Under the pieces are notes generated by a model. That model was not told the origin of the DNA. It saw only the letters and a program-made list of their open reading frames with translations, and did no database searches. From assembly GCA_021234155.1 (NCBI GenBank), contig JAJEKV010000064.1, forward strand, positions 2,914,001-2,978,000: DNA of 64,000 nucleotides. The letters run 5' to 3'. Source of the DNA: Isoetes taiwanensis (lineage: Eukaryota > Streptophyta > Lycopodiopsida > Isoetales > Isoetaceae). This document shows positions 45,170 to 58,147 of the stretch, in pieces. Numbering within the stretch: position 1 is the first letter of the stretch; every line of letters begins with the position of its first letter. Both the position numbers and the translations under genes were made by a program.

Positions 45170-45415
45170 AGGATAATGCAGGATCTGAGCTAATGAGAGG
45201 CTACAACATGTAGTATCAGCAAATTTTCACTCTAGGAAACCACTATAGTGAGGTAACGAGAAACCATAACCAATTTGACGACCACATGATGCATAGGATA
45301 ATGCAGGATCTGAGCTAATGAGAGACTCCAACATGTAGTGTCAGCAAATTTTAACTCTAGGAAACCATCACAGTGAGATAACGAGAAACTATAACCAGTT
45401 TGACGGCCACATGAC
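45170..45415. repeat. 125-bp tandem duplication
   Basis: aggataatgcaggatctgag occurs at 45170 and 45295, and the following sequence stays parallel to about 45415 with several substitutions. The stretch 44141-45169 and that from 45416 to 46554 show no gene I can support. Confidence 0.88.
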
Positions 45416-46554
45416 ACAAGCCCTAACACAAGTCCTAAATATTGAATAATGCAACATAACAAGGTTCTAGGAAATGATAAATAGTAAAGTCCATGCAATT
45501 TGTTCGATGTAACCCTCAAGAACTCAAGAAATTCCAATTCTATAATGACAAGAAAAATGCTGATAAAAATGCATCATGATGTCAAGTTGACAAATCTATA
45601 AAATCCAATGCTATCATAGGAAAAGGACAACAAATGCGTTTAATAAGCGAGTCCATGTGAATGACCAACAAATGAAACATGAATAGGGAGATATAATGCA
45701 TGTTTGCAAAGATCATCAAGAAATGAGAATACTGTTTATTTTGGATATAAATGATGAATGAGACGTCATACTGACCAACCAGATTTCCATGAAAACAAAA
45801 TATATAATCTAGCGCATGATTGTGAAGATGATCAATGAGAATATCAAAACACAACATGTAGTGGAAATAGATCAAAGAAAAATATGGTTTTCTGATTGAG
45901 GAGTTGTGTGATCTATGGGCAGACTCGAGCCGATACCAAAAACAAAAAGACAAAAGCAAATGCTAAGGTGTTCAATGAGAGAACATAAAAGGATTAGCTC
46001 ACGTATGGTCTTAAGGTTCCTTAGAATGGTGACAATTTTGGCAATCTTGCTCAAACCCACCTCCTCGAGCTAGCCTTAAACGTTCAATTTTCATCCGTTA
46101 TTGAATAATAAATTAATTTGAAATAATGAAAAATGAAGATCAGAAGGAAGGAATGAAATACCGATAGGCCACACCGCCAAAACAAGGAAGAACTCGATGA
46201 ACCACCAAGACTCCGAAGATACGACCCAACAGCCATCAACTGTTAGACCATCCTGGCTCCAAGCAAGAAGCACAAAAAGTTCACCAAACATTGACAAACT
46301 CCACTTCATACAAGCTCAAAGGAAGACCAAAATCCAAAAGCACCACTTGAAGGGACAAACGACATACGACCCATACAGACCCAGCAAGGAGGAGGGACCA
46401 ACTATTCAAAAAATAAAATGAAGAATCTAGGTTATGCTCTCAAGATCCAAGAAGACAAGACATAAGACCCCAAACCTCTTTTACACAAAAGCAGGCCATA
46501 AACTTTCCTCAACAACAACTTAATACATCACCACAAGAAAACATGGAAATTTCC

Positions 46555-46950
46555 TAGAAAACGACCTAATGCAATACAAACATGAGAGAAATGGGAATTT
46601 TTGTCGGGCCATATACTTTCCAACAAGTTTGTGCAATATAAACAGGAAAGAAATTTGAGAGAAAATGGGAACAAATGTTCAGCCATTGGAGGGAATCGAA
46701 CCATATACTTAAACAACAAGTTTATGCAATATAAACAAGTTTTTCCAGAGAACAACTTAAAAGCAATACAAACGAGAGAATTTTTGGAGAGAAATGGGAA
46801 TTTTTGTCGGGCCATATACTATCCCAACAAGTTTATGATATAAACACGAAAGAAACTCAGAAAAAAGGGAAAAAATATTTGGCCATTGGAGGGAATCAAA
46901 CCAACAATTACAAGTTGCAAACCAAAAAAGCTACCCACAAGGCCAACAAC
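46555..46950 (-). mobile_element. tRNA-headed SINE-like sequence with a partly duplicated body
   Basis: On the minus strand an A-box-like TGGCCTTGTGGGTAG (46945-46931) is followed about 30 bases later by a B box GGTTTGATTCCC (46902-46891) and then a body ending in ATATGGCCCGACAAAAATT. A second body with its own B box (GGTTCGATTCCC, 46702-46691) follows about 200 bp later without an A box. This fits a dimeric or tandemly duplicated SINE. Termini and target duplication were not found. Confidence 0.45.
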
Positions 46951-47091
46951 AAATTCTTAGTAAAATCAAACAAATAATACATTTAAATGAGCTATGCGAT
47001 ATCAGACCCAATATCCCCTAACAAAAACCTCTCAGAAAATGGCGGCTGCCAAAGCTGACGCTAATTGGGCATGTCGTCGGAGAAATGGATG

Positions 47092-47135
47092 GAGGTTTCA
47101 TATAGCTAGACGAGAGGTTTCATATAGCTAGACGA
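47092..47135. repeat. 22-bp tandem repeat
   Basis: gaggtttcatatagctagac is repeated twice in direct succession. A second, weaker direct repeat (ctaccttgt.caagactctgc) lies at 47484-47561. Confidence 0.9.
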
Positions 47136-48207
47136 GAACTTGAAGGATACCTAGACCAAACCGAGCATATCAGCTTGAAAATCAAAGAGCAATGGACGGG
47201 TCATTTCACAATCCCAAGAGCTAGCAGCTCTAGTGCAAAATCAAATTCTAGTACTCAAGAATGCCGGTTCCACCTGTAAAAGAGCCAAAAAACCTCTTAG
47301 ATTGAATTCAAAATGATTCATATCACCACAACCCTTTAAGAAACAGAAATGCAAGAATCGAGTACACATACTACTGATCATGTATGACAAGAATCAGAAG
47401 AAAAAGTAAATCGACAACTATAAGAACGAATATCAAGATAAAAACAAAAAGCATTAATTAAAACAAACTACCACAATATGCTCTACCTTGTACAAGACTC
47501 TGCCTACGACTAAGAATGCATTTCTACCTTGTGCAAGACTCTGCCTAAGACTAAGAAAGCATCTTTAACAACAAGCTAAGAATCCCAACATACTTAGAAT
47601 CACCAAACCATCTAAGAAAGGGAAAAGTAAGAAGACAACAAAACCGATTTCGTCCAGCTGGGCAATGGTGGGGCAGTCGGATAAGCTGAGTGCAGGTCAA
47701 GGAGGGCCTGCGATGGGAAAAAAGAAGGCAAGAGAAAGGCAGAGGTAATCGCAGCCATGGTACAGAAGGAAAGAAAAGGCTGAAAAGACAACAGAGAACA
47801 GGAGGCTAGAAAGTTGAGGCAACTGATAGCAAGGCCGATCTGCAATCAAGACCCAGGATAAGAACAAAAAGGGAATGGGCGGCTAATAGACTGGCAGGAT
47901 GTCCTCAACGGACATACAAGATAAAGAAACACAGAGATAAGCAATCTAGGAAGGAGAAACGCAGAGATAAGAGGCAAGCACAGACAGATTTATTAAGGGA
48001 TCGGCTCATCAGGGCAGTACCATCGACCCATGAGGTGCAGGCGCCACCCTAAGACCAATCCAATAGATGCATGACCAAGCAGCAGTACATGTGCTAGGAA
48101 TTGATGAAGTAGGAATCTCTGCACAATAAAGAATTCAGCTCAGAGGAAACACTGATGAAGGAAAAGGCAAACAACATAGTATATATAGATGACAAAGCCA
48201 AAATGAG

Positions 48208-48325
48208 AGCCTGTGCTATAAAAGGCACAGGCCACAGAAAGAGCGGATCCAAAACTTGCGTGGCGCCAAAACCGACGTCCCCTTTCCTAAAATGATGGTT
48301 CTCTTCTATATAAGAAGAGAACCAT
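48208..48325. repeat. Two small hairpins
   Basis: gcctgtgc-tataaaa-ggcacaggc at about 48211-48234 and atggttctcttc-tatataa-gaagagaaccat at 48293-48323. The second stem is a perfect 12 bp. Both loops are TATA-like. No associated gene is evident. Confidence 0.75.
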
Positions 48326-48879
48326 GACAAAATATCTTGCATGACTTGGAAAGTATTTGACCTGTATTTGTGTGATGAACATGCATCTGACAGAGTGGCA
48401 AACTCCTTGTTAGCATGCCAATGAGAATGTCTGTATTTAGACTTCGTTCATGTGCTTCATCAAGAAGAATTACAGAATATTTCTACAATAAAAAACATGT
48501 CCACAACATGCTAATTGCCACAATAAAAACACCAAGAACAATGTGGGAACATCAAAAACTTGATAATATATGCTCTATTATGTGAGGTGAAAAAAGCAAG
48601 ACCCCGAGCAAGATATTCCCACAAAACAAACATTCTATAGCTCAGTAGGCTTGACACTGAGCTATGACATATTTACACAGACTGCTATTTTCTGGTTTGA
48701 TACCTTCTTGAAAGAACTAAAAAGCTTCAGAAAAAAAACCTTCTAATTGGGAAACACTTCCGCATTTTATTAGTGCCCTCTTGGCTAAAAAAATCAAGAA
48801 AATGGGTGCCCTTTCGCAGAAATAGGCCAAGATACGGTGAAGGCAAAAGTGCAAATAAGTAGCTAGCTATATTTGATTA

Positions 48880-50230
48880 TAATAATAATAATAATTGATA
48901 TTAACGTCCACGGGGGCCTAAGCAGGCCATGGGACAAAATTACATGTTTGCATATCACAGTGAAATTGTCTTTTTTAGATAGTCTCCCTCTTGTCTATGT
49001 TTTCCAAGAGTTCCTTTACAAATGCACTCACTCCACAAATTGTTGAAGGACAACCAAAGAAAACAGGTAAGGTTGAGCTCCAGTTCAAATGGGAAAACTG
49101 TGTCCTGAGGTTAATGTATTTTGGGCAGCGGAAGATCACATGTGCTTCATCTTCTATTTCTTGTAAGTCGCATGTGCATAGGCGCTCTTCCCTTGGGATG
49201 CCTTGCCATCTACCTTTCTCAATTAGCAAGCGATGTGAACTCATACGGATTCTTGCAACAGCCCTAATCATGTTTGGGAACAATTTAAGATGGCTCAGAT
49301 ACAATTGTATTCTATGTTCTCTGGTAGGATTGAAATCTGTGATGTAGTATCTGACTTTCTTCTTGCTGCCCAGCATAACAAATCTTTGAAAAGCCTGTTG
49401 TCTGAACTCTTTATTGTAGTCTTACCAAGCCATGCATTTAACTCCTTAAACCAGCTTTTATCACCTCTGTCGCTCAGATGAATAGAGCTCTTGATTGCTG
49501 AATGTATTAAAGTGGTCTCATTGACTACTTTCTTGTACAAGAAATCCAGTGTTCTGTGCATTGCCAAAACTTCTATGGGGTAGCAGCCGCTTTCAAAGAG
49601 CATAATCTCATAAGGTGTAGAGCATTTGACGCCAAAAGACATATGCATGAATGCTTTCTGTATGCTTTCTAGTTCTTGCCATTTGGATTTAGCAAGGGAG
49701 GGCCCCCAGATTTCACATGCGTATAGCATTACCGGAGTGACCAGTGCATCGAACAACTGTTTTTTAAGAGGCCATGCACAAATGCTTGCCCGTTTACATT
49801 GGTTTACCATACCATAGAATGCTTTATAGGCTGTTGCTATGCGACAGTCCATGCCAGTGGTCCATGGTCTCCGATTTGCATGTACTTCATGGCCTAGATA
49901 TTTGTATGATTCCACCTGCTCAATAATCTGTCCGATTATGGAATGACAAACATCACTATTTGAGCTATGGCAGAAATGGACATGTTTATGTTTGATAGTA
50001 ACCATTACAAGCTCTGTATTTTGGCCAAGATGGCATGGAACTTCAATGCCAAAATATGAGAGTCTGGATGGTGTGTCAATTCTGAAATTAGCAAAAGGAT
50101 ACGTTAATCCCTTCAAACTCTATTTTACCATCTTAAGGACAATTGTAAAGCAAATATTTGTTGTGCTTCACCTTAAGGCAGAATTTTCAGCCTTCCTTAA
50201 GCTCCAACAAGCCATTCTCAGCAGGAAGGG
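48880..50230 (-). pseudogene. 5'-truncated LINE: reverse transcriptase C-terminal part, (ATT)n tail
   Basis: Minus-strand frames read VESYKYLGHEV, then ALVTPVMLYACEIWGPS (typical of the region after the RT palm) and a C-terminal domain with a cysteine pattern (RLCTCDLQEIEDEAHVIFRC). It ends in GTGGACGTTAAT followed by ATT repeats. The RT palm (YADD-type) part is degraded beyond about 50120. Frameshifts lie near 49370. Confidence 0.75.
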
Positions 50231-51309
50231 CTTTGTTAACTAGGTGCCATATTTGTTCCTTTGTTGCACAAATTAGGAAAGGGCATGAGATTAATATCCA
50301 GAACCTGGTTGGCGTAAAACAAGAAAGCTTGGCAAAGGATGAGAGCTAAATATAGAGGCTTTCAAAGTTTGTATGCCCGAATATGCTTGGGTAGATGCCA
50401 CAACCAAACAATTGAGCCTTCTAGATTAGATATCTAACAAAAGGGAACTGCAATATTTTCTTTTAAGATTTGTTAGATCCATCAAAATTTGCATGATGAG
50501 GTACAAGACCTACACAAACAAATGCATTGCTTAAGATAAATCCTAATTGCAAAAACAATACTCACATGAATACGAGATACACAGTTCCAGTGGTCCAGCC
50601 AAACCTTCAATTATTTGTTTTTGCATGAGATTAATCTCCCAAACTCTGGTTGGCCTAAAACTGGAAAGTCTGGCATAAGGGTGGGAGCTAGGCCTAGTAG
50701 TTCTACCAGTTTTTCAAAATTGAGGGCCCGGACTTTATAAAATTTTATGTTGCCATATAGCATCCAGAAACAAATATTATTGTTAAGTATTTGTAGGCCA
50801 GCATATGGTCTATAGAAATAAGCAAGGCTGAATGCATAGTGATAACATTATTTGATCAAGAAGCTACCCTGTTTCACATGCACAATGCCTATCTGGTATT
50901 GTTGGAAATAAAGAGTCTATTTCTGTGTACGTTTTGATGCTTTTCAAAAGAAATGCTTTTCTCTAAAAACACATGAAATCTGCGAAAATGGAATGGAGGA
51001 AGGAAGGTAATTTTAGAGCAAATGATCTCTATCTTTATGAAGATTGACGAGAAGCTTGCACTTATAGATTTTTAAGATCCTATAGCACTCCAGTCATTGT
51101 CCCTTACCGAATTCACTATCCCTTACATAGGTCAGGTAGCGATGAAGAGCGGCCACGCATAGCCTCCTCAAATTACAATTTATTGGCCAACACAATGATA
51201 TTTGTTCTATGGACAAACCTAAGAAATGATGGCATGAATAATCCTGAACCATCATGGCCTAAATACCAAATGAATCCCAGTTAAATTACAGGAAACATAC
51301 TATCTCTGC

Positions 51310-51500
51310 ACCTCTGCCACATCTGTCTTGCTCAAGCTCAACCATGTTAAAATCACCCACCATGATCCATGCAACAGGGGAGCCTAACCTCAGCAATTTG
51401 GAACGCAAAGAAGCCCACAATGCGCCTCTCTGACGTGGTCGATTATGCGCATATACATTAACCAATCCCCATTCTTGCCCTTTATCAAACCACTTGACTC
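51310..51500 (-). pseudogene. LINE endonuclease fragment (APE-type)
   Basis: The minus strand reads WGLVNVYAHNRPRQRGALWA and VAWIMVGDFNMVELEQD. VY.....R..LW and GDFN are landmarks of the apurinic-like endonuclease of plant LINEs. It is isolated, with no RT attached. 50231-51309 shows no other gene. Confidence 0.65.
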
Positions 51501-51984
51501 TTGATAAAGACCCTATAATACTTGGTCAAAATTTTAGAGCTGTAGAATCACATCCTTAATTGGTATCGAAACTGTGATAAAATATTGTATATTTGCCACT
51601 CCACAACCTTCAAGGTTCAAAGTGGGTGTGATTAATACATAATACTGACGACGACGATGATTCTTTTGCAGGTGCATCCATTTCTAGTTCATCTTCCATA
51701 TGTAAAGATACTATCTCATTTATTTCTACCAATTGTTCTCCTCTACTCCCATCTGCAGCTCCAAAAAAACAGCAAACATTATGCAGAGGTAATGCACTAT
51801 CAATGCAATGAAAGTACGATGCCAATATCATGAAGGTAAGGTGTATTATTGAGGCTAATTTATCCTTTAATTTGCTGAAAACTCCATGTTGGAGGAACAT
51901 GGTAGAGTTTTTCTATCATAGAAGAGAAGCATAGTGAAATCACATACAGTCATATGAGAAATAAGGGCTTGAAGGATAAAGTGA

Positions 51985-52370
51985 CATCTTTACAGGAGAA
52001 AACAAGGAAGATCGGGGCATTGTGGCCTAAATATGGTTGATTCATACTAACCGATGAATGGGTTGATATTTGTCATAAGAAATTTGTAAATGTTTTGGCT
52101 GCATATTGCTATGGCATGATGTTTCTTGGATCTATAGATTGTAGCCATGTTGACACCACAGTTGATAGCACCTGGTTGGCTGAGAAAATTACAGAAGCAA
52201 TCAAAGAGGTTGGTAAGGAAAATGTGGTGCAAGTTATTTCAGATAATGCTGCAAATCGCGTGCATATGGGTTATTTACTAGAAGATGAGTTTTTTCATCT
52301 TGTTTGGAGTCTAGAAGAAAGCCATGACTGGGTGAAAGCTAGAATGTCATCAATAAATTTATCTTGAGGT
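51985..52370 (+). pseudogene. hAT-family transposase fragment (DUF659 domain)
   Basis: The plus strand reads TDEWVDICHKKFVNVLAAY, GMMFLGSIDCSHV and IKEVGKENVVQVISDNAANR followed by FFHLVWS. This is the RNase H-like DUF659 part of hAT transposases (D in SDNA). The upstream frame is broken by a stop at about 52035, and the frame ends shortly after with no further transposase parts. Confidence 0.7.
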
Positions 52371-52379
52371 AAGCTTTAT

Positions 52380-54420
52380 AGTTGTGGCACTGGGAAGCTT
52401 TTTCTCTTTCTTTTTTTCTTAATTTCTGGCTGATCCATTATCTAATGTTATAGTGTCTTATGTTACAGATGTGATCAATTCAATTGCATGAGTCATTAGT
52501 GAGCTCTGGGCCAGTCTCCACGTTAACTCAAGCTACATTATTTCCAACTGCCTCTCAAAGATCGTGGCTCCTGCGTTCTCATTCTCAGTTCACCATGTTT
52601 TGTATTTGACAATGGTCATCAACTAGCAAATTCTGTTTTCTGGTGCAGCATCTAACGTGGTGGTATAGACACGCCATCAGAGTTATGGAAATTGTTCTCC
52701 ATATCTCATTATTATTTTGTTAGACATGAATGCGTGGATTAATGTTTTATCACAATGATCTTACACAACCTTCATCATTTGTGAATAGTTTTATTGCAGG
52801 ATCTGCAGGCCTATGGCTATATGCCAATTAAAAATGTTTATTGGATCTTACATATTCTTGATAGTTTGTGAACAATTATTTATTGCAGAATCTATAGTTT
52901 CAATATGCCAACCACAAGGATTGCAATAAGGTAGAAATTGTGGAGTTTTGGGTGTATCTTTTGTTGTATCTAATGCAATATACATGGAAATGAGTTCGAA
53001 GTACATTTTATATGAAGAGATGGAATTTAAATACGCACCTTTTCAAAAATTTTACTCCACGAAGCGCCATCATTTATGTTAATAATAAATTGTAAAGATG
53101 TTAGATATTGTGTGAAAAGCCTTTAACGATACATAAGGTGTTACATTGCATAAGGTGTTTCTTCATGTCCCTTCCATGGCCAACAATTATAAAATAAACC
53201 TCTTCACATATCAATTGCTCACGTAATTGCATACACCCAAGTTTATAATCTTGCAACCACATACACCAATTGGACGTGGCACCGCCTTCTCCACAATGCA
53301 CAACTCCAAGAAGTACCATGACACTACTAAAGCTAGACAAACAATATTGAGTCTAGGGATAATGTAGATAGATTTGAAAAAATATTACCTAACCGGGGAA
53401 GAAGCAAAATGCTCATCATTAAGGAGGCACTTCAAATTTATGAGTATTAACATACCCTGAACCAATGTTAGTATTAACGTCACCATTCACTTTATAACAT
53501 ACTCATTTAAAATTTCGTTACAAAAGAAGATAGTGAACAACTCCAAGAAATACGTTGAGCCTATTAAAGCCAATCAAACAATATTTGAGAGTACTAAACC
53601 TTACCAAACATATTGAGTAAAATCTACAAAGGCCAACCAAGGCTAAGGATAATGAAGATTAAATTTGGAAAGAAATTGCTCAAGAAGCAAATTATACCCG
53701 CAACAAACTACATGTCCATTGCACTAAAATGTGCAAATATCATCTAGACCCGTCCCTTTATCCAAAAGAATCCCTCTCTCCTGACATCACCGCAAAAGGG
53801 GGGGAGAGGAGCTGCTCACGTTGCAGATATAGTGGCAGAAGTATTACAAAGCTTCATATTGTAAGTATGAACATCTATTTATGCTATGAATCAATGTATA
53901 TATCAATCTAGACTATGCATCAGAAAGTGAGCTTTATTCTGATCAAGTAGAAGTTCTTATTATTAAACAACTGTCTCAAAGATGATTATTTCCTGAGCAA
54001 GCTAAAGTTTACATGTCTTCTTCAGAAGGACTATTGAAGGCCTTCTACAATATACCATACGTGGGTAATGATTGTCCCTTGGTAAGTTATTGGTATTGTT
54101 TAGAATTTGGTGGTAATTGTCCCACGGTCTTATTCACATGCATTTGATTAAGATCCACTATTTTATGTTTATTCTAGCCTAATCTCTGTCCATCTTTGCA
54201 ATGGACATTCTATTGCATGCTTAAAATCATTCATCTGACCATATATTATACATCAAACGACCTTATGGATATGACGAATCCTACTTAAGTACATCAGTGG
54301 TTCAGCCTTTGGTTAAATTTTAACCAAAATAAATAGATCTAAGTCTCTAAATCATAATTGTATGAGACCTAGAATTCCCTTTACTATATGGATCTTATGT
54401 CAAGCATACAGTTTTCCTCA
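52380..54420. other. Spacer with no recognised gene
   Basis: AT-rich. A weak direct repeat (tttattgcag.atct at about 52792 and 52882) occurs but no domain-bearing frame. A 79-codon minus frame at 53101-53340 is unrecognised. Confidence 0.45.
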
Positions 54421-54421
54421 T

Positions 54422-54590
54422 TAGTGGCTCTAGATGCATTAGAAAACACATCATGAGCAGCTTATGCAAGGTCTGATAACCTTCCATGCTTTCTTTGGAT
54501 TTAAATATCTTCCATCATTTATTGTACTCTTCTTAGGCCTGTGGTAGGGATTAAAGCATATGCAGACCAACACGTAAAAGCAATGGCTGA
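54422..54590. repeat. Duplicated host segment, intact copy
   Basis: gtggctctagatgcattaga ... aaaagcaatggctga is uninterrupted here. The second copy begins at 54743 and is split by two LINE insertions, resuming at about 57335 and again at 57506. Confidence 0.82.
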
Positions 54591-54790
54591 CATGTTTGAG
54601 AATTGTGCTACATGTGCAAGTTCTAAAACTCATTGTGGCATGCATGCCATTCTAGCTTTAAGCAATATATAAAACGACATATGGCATGCAATCCGAACTA
54701 AGACTTTCTTGATTGTTGGATATACTTAAATGAGGAAGGAAAAGTGGCTCTATATGCATTAGAAACACACCATGAGCACCTTATTCAAGG

Positions 54791-57332
54791 TTTTTTTTTT
54801 TTTGAAGGACGAAAGCCAAAAAGTTTATTAATCAGAGAAAAAGTACAAAATTTACATGTCTCATCTAACTGTGTAAGCACACAGAAATGCTACAGGAGCA
54901 CGAGCCTGAAGCACAATGTACTTACTCTAGAATAGGAGACTAATGATAAGAATCAATTCGAAGATACTGAATCCAGATGCGTTCCACCAGTGCTGAGTCA
55001 AGGGAAGAACACTCATAGGCTGTCAATATCTTTTTCTGGGCCACCGTAATAACACTGTGTGCAGATGAATAAATGCCCTGAAAGATGTGGTGCCTGTGAC
55101 GCTCCCATATCGACCATAGGAGCCAACCGGAACCAAGATGAAATGCCCTTTGTTTAGCTGGAGGCCATGCGTTGGGATAGGACGCCAAAAGGATGCATCG
55201 GCAGTCCAATGTATTTGTTAAACAAACCTTGTAGCGAGGACCACGCTGGTTGAACCTCAGGACAATCAAAGAGACAATGCTCAAGAGTCTCAACGTCCAG
55301 AGACAGGCGGGCATACTGCGGATATGCGAGGATCATAGCGATGTCGAAAGGCATTAACCCCATGAGCTTTTGTGGATAACCCCGCCACCACAAAGATGAG
55401 AGACTTTTGGGGTGGATCAACCTATCCCAAAGCCATCGCCATGTATGCGACACAAAGTGGGTGTGGAACATGTAGGTGCCACCCATGTGGCTAACCGGAG
55501 GGGTTGTGGTGCTAAAAAGAAGGCGATATCGATCGACAAATTGCTTGCCTTTGTGAATATTTTCATGGCAGTCCCATGGCACCCTTTCGGCAACACCAAC
55601 TTGCACTATGAGAGGCAAATTTTTTGCGACCTTCTCCCATAGAGATGCATCCCAACGAGAGAGCGGGAACTTTGCCTGAAATTCAGCCAAGACAAGAGGT
55701 GACCCTCCTCATACCATGCTTGAATAGAGACAACACCGCAAGAACCCATCGTCTCGTGTAAGGGGATGAACTAAGGCTGCCAATGGAGGTCTTGAGGGGT
55801 GCGGAGGCGGTGGTGCCCACCACCATGGAGTCTCCAATAGGGTGTGGATAGAGGGCATGGCGGAAAAAGATGTATGATTGCCTCCCATGCGCCAACAAGC
55901 CCACGCAAAAATGGAGAAGCGCTTGGAAAAGGGCTGCAGAGTCTCGAAATAAAGCCCAAGGTAGGACTGGTTTGTGACCTTCTTGCCTAGAGGGATCAAA
56001 GTGACCAAGAGCTTGTCTAAGAAGGCGTGAAACAGAGAGTCATCCCCACCATTTAGGAGTCTCCAAATGAACTTTGAAATAAGCACTTTGCTCTAAAGAA
56101 GAAGTCCATCATACCCGGACCACCGCCCATTTTGGAAGGATGCACCCGACCAAGCCACCTTAACCACAGTACCTTCCTCATTACACCTTAAAATAAAGTT
56201 CGAACTATTACAACTTGAGCTCACACACTTTGATGCGTGGTGCTCGCAAAGAAGGATGCCATATAAACATGGGTACTACTAAGGACCGACTTGGCCTTTA
56301 TGTCACGACACAAGAGACAACTTAGCGATGGACTACCGTAAGAAGTGCTTCTCCAAACCCCTAATGATCTCCTCCCATGCAGCTCCCATAGTAACATGGA
56401 TGCCAACTGGAATCCCCAACAACTTGATGGCTTTGTCCATGCGCCAAGTAATTTCCATGGATAATCGTGAACATATGACGGAGCCGGATTATCCAATGTC
56501 CACAAAGTCTGTACACCGCCACCCCCCAAGAAGAACAGGAAGCGGTGAAAAAGTGTCTAAAAGCATTTTGGCAAAGCATCAAGATTCTCATCATTAGCGA
56601 CCGGGGAAGAGGAACGTGGTCAATACGATATTGATTGCAAACCTCTTGTGTGCCGTTCTCCATTGCAAGACCATGGAGAAGTCCCTCTGTCGTTGCAATG
56701 GTGAATAATCGCGACAAAGCCTATGCAACAATTGTGAAAAGCAATGGTGCTAAAAAGGGCATCCCTGGCGAATACCACGGCGAAGAGTGAAAAGGCATGT
56801 GACGGCTCACCATGGAGCAGGGGACGGTCGCCCGGCGAGATATGCGGCTTCATAATATCTCGATGTGAATTGTTCCCCAAATCCGGTCTTAGCATACAAC
56901 GGCGATGAATTCCCGGTGACAACTTTGTCATAAGCCTTTGCAAAATCAAGCTTAAGGTATACACGGAAGGTTTTGCCCTACGTGCCCAATAAATTCCCTG
57001 TTAGCGGTAGCAACATTATTCAAAATGCATATTTTTGGAAGAAAAACCTTTGGGGTTGTTGAGATGGACTCTGCCAAGATGTCCTTTACCCGCTCTGCAA
57101 AAGCCTTGGCGAAGATCTTATATACGGATGACAATAAGGTGATGGGCCGCCAATCTGAAATAGTCTGAGGATCCTTGACCTTGAGGATGAGTGAGATAGC
57201 ACCTGTGTTTAGAATTCTATCCAAAGCAGTGGACCGCCGAAAGTCACAGAAAGCATCATACACATCTGGCTCCAGCCATTCCCAATACTCCTGGAAGAAC
57301 TCAATTGGCAAACCATCCAAACCTTCCATGAT
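54791..57332 (-). pseudogene. L1-type LINE, 5'-truncated, 2.5 kb, poly(A) tail
   Basis: Minus-strand reading begins at the RT N-terminal motif GLDGLPIEFFQEYWEWL, continues with ISLILKVKDPQTISDWRPIT and LLSSVYKIFAKAFAERV, passes several shifted frames, then SKFIWRLLNGGDDSLFHAF and the zinc-binding RVT-associated part (LEHCLFDCPEVQPAWSSLQG). It ends with WSIWERHRHHIF...IWIQYLRID and a 13-base A tail (54791-54803). Many frameshifts make it inactive. Confidence 0.82.
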
Positions 57333-57427
57333 AACCTTCCATGATTTATTTGGATTAAAATATCTTCCATCATTTTTTGTACTCTTCTGAGGGCCGTGGT
57401 AGGGATTAAAGCATATGCAGACCAACA

Positions 57428-57505
57428 CGTAAAATAGAATAGAATAGAATAGAATAGAATATGATTTTATCGTCCACGGAGACCAACTGGCCTATGGGAC
57501 CCAAG
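57428..57505 (-). mobile_element. Short LINE 3' end with (TATTC)n tail and target duplication
   Basis: The insert carries CCCATAGGCC...GGACGATAAAATCA and then TATTC repeats. It interrupts acacgtaaaagcaatgg, which is continuous at about 54568-54584. gtaaaa occurs on both sides, giving a target duplication of about 6 bp. Confidence 0.78.
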
Positions 57506-57850
57506 TAAAAGCAATGGCTGATATATGTTCATGTTGGACATCGGGTCCTTTCCAAACATAAGATGTAGATTGATACAAAAATATGTCGATGGAAATTAAG
57601 ACTAGAAATAGAAGAGACTCAATTTGCTCACAATCATCAGGACCTACTCAATCAAAATAAACATATGAGTAATCCTAATTACCACTTCTGCCCTCTAAAT
57701 CAGACATTACTTATATTTGACGCAATCCAAATTACAGCTAATGTTGCTTTCACATTGCAATACAAATTTCTATAGGTTGCTAAAGCCTACCAATGCCTCA
57801 CAATAAAATCATTTCGATAGATGCACTATAAAATTTCCACACTTCTGTGT

Positions 57851-57984
57851 TCTCTGCTTTTCTATGTTATGTATGTGGTGGGTAGTGTTGCTCTAGTGGA
57901 TATCTTCTCCACTGGGTTTTGAGTCCCCCATGTACTCTTTGTTTTCTTCTGAGTAATAAAGATCCACGTTCATCAAAAAAAAAT
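57851..57984 (+). mobile_element. LINE 3' untranslated end with poly(A), plus orientation
   Basis: ctctgcttttctatgttatg ... catcaaaaaaaaa matches the reverse complement of 61765-61647 nearly base for base. AATAAA lies at 57955-57960, before the A tail. It has no coding sequence. Confidence 0.85.
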
Positions 57985-58147
57985 AATAAAAAATGTAAGA
58001 CCAAAATCCATAACTTTTTGCACAATTGTTCTTTATCCTTATCAATGAATCTTAAAAGCTTTCTCTATACCGCCCTTGCCCCCTCCAAGCCAGATCGTTT
58101 GCTCTAAGCAACAGATAAAACAACCATCTCTTCAAATTGCTACTAAA

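Larger units (their letters stand above)
42430..48481 (-). pseudogene. DEAH-box RNA helicase (DHX37/DEAH13-like) relic, copy 2
   Basis: Exon pieces on the minus strand, in gene order: 48481-48390 reads [20 protein letters not shown] (DEAH motif II at 48461-48450). 44095-43900 reads APLKLIIVGATLCIDDFTSN. 43860-43620 reads EIEYLCTKMRHAFPKPKTY and LDIGTITDAVDGKENAD. 43440-43330 reads MQLIIVATNVAETSLTIPRI (motif V). 42835-42540 reads KCLKALSALNPSTGLPTPIG and YPINPCHARMMIRVIQ. The linker after YLC and the DIGT..DAV segment resemble the plant DEAH13 subfamily. Motif III is GAT rather than SAT. Stops, frameshifts and a 4.2-kb gap filled with repeats make it non-functional. Confidence 0.75.
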
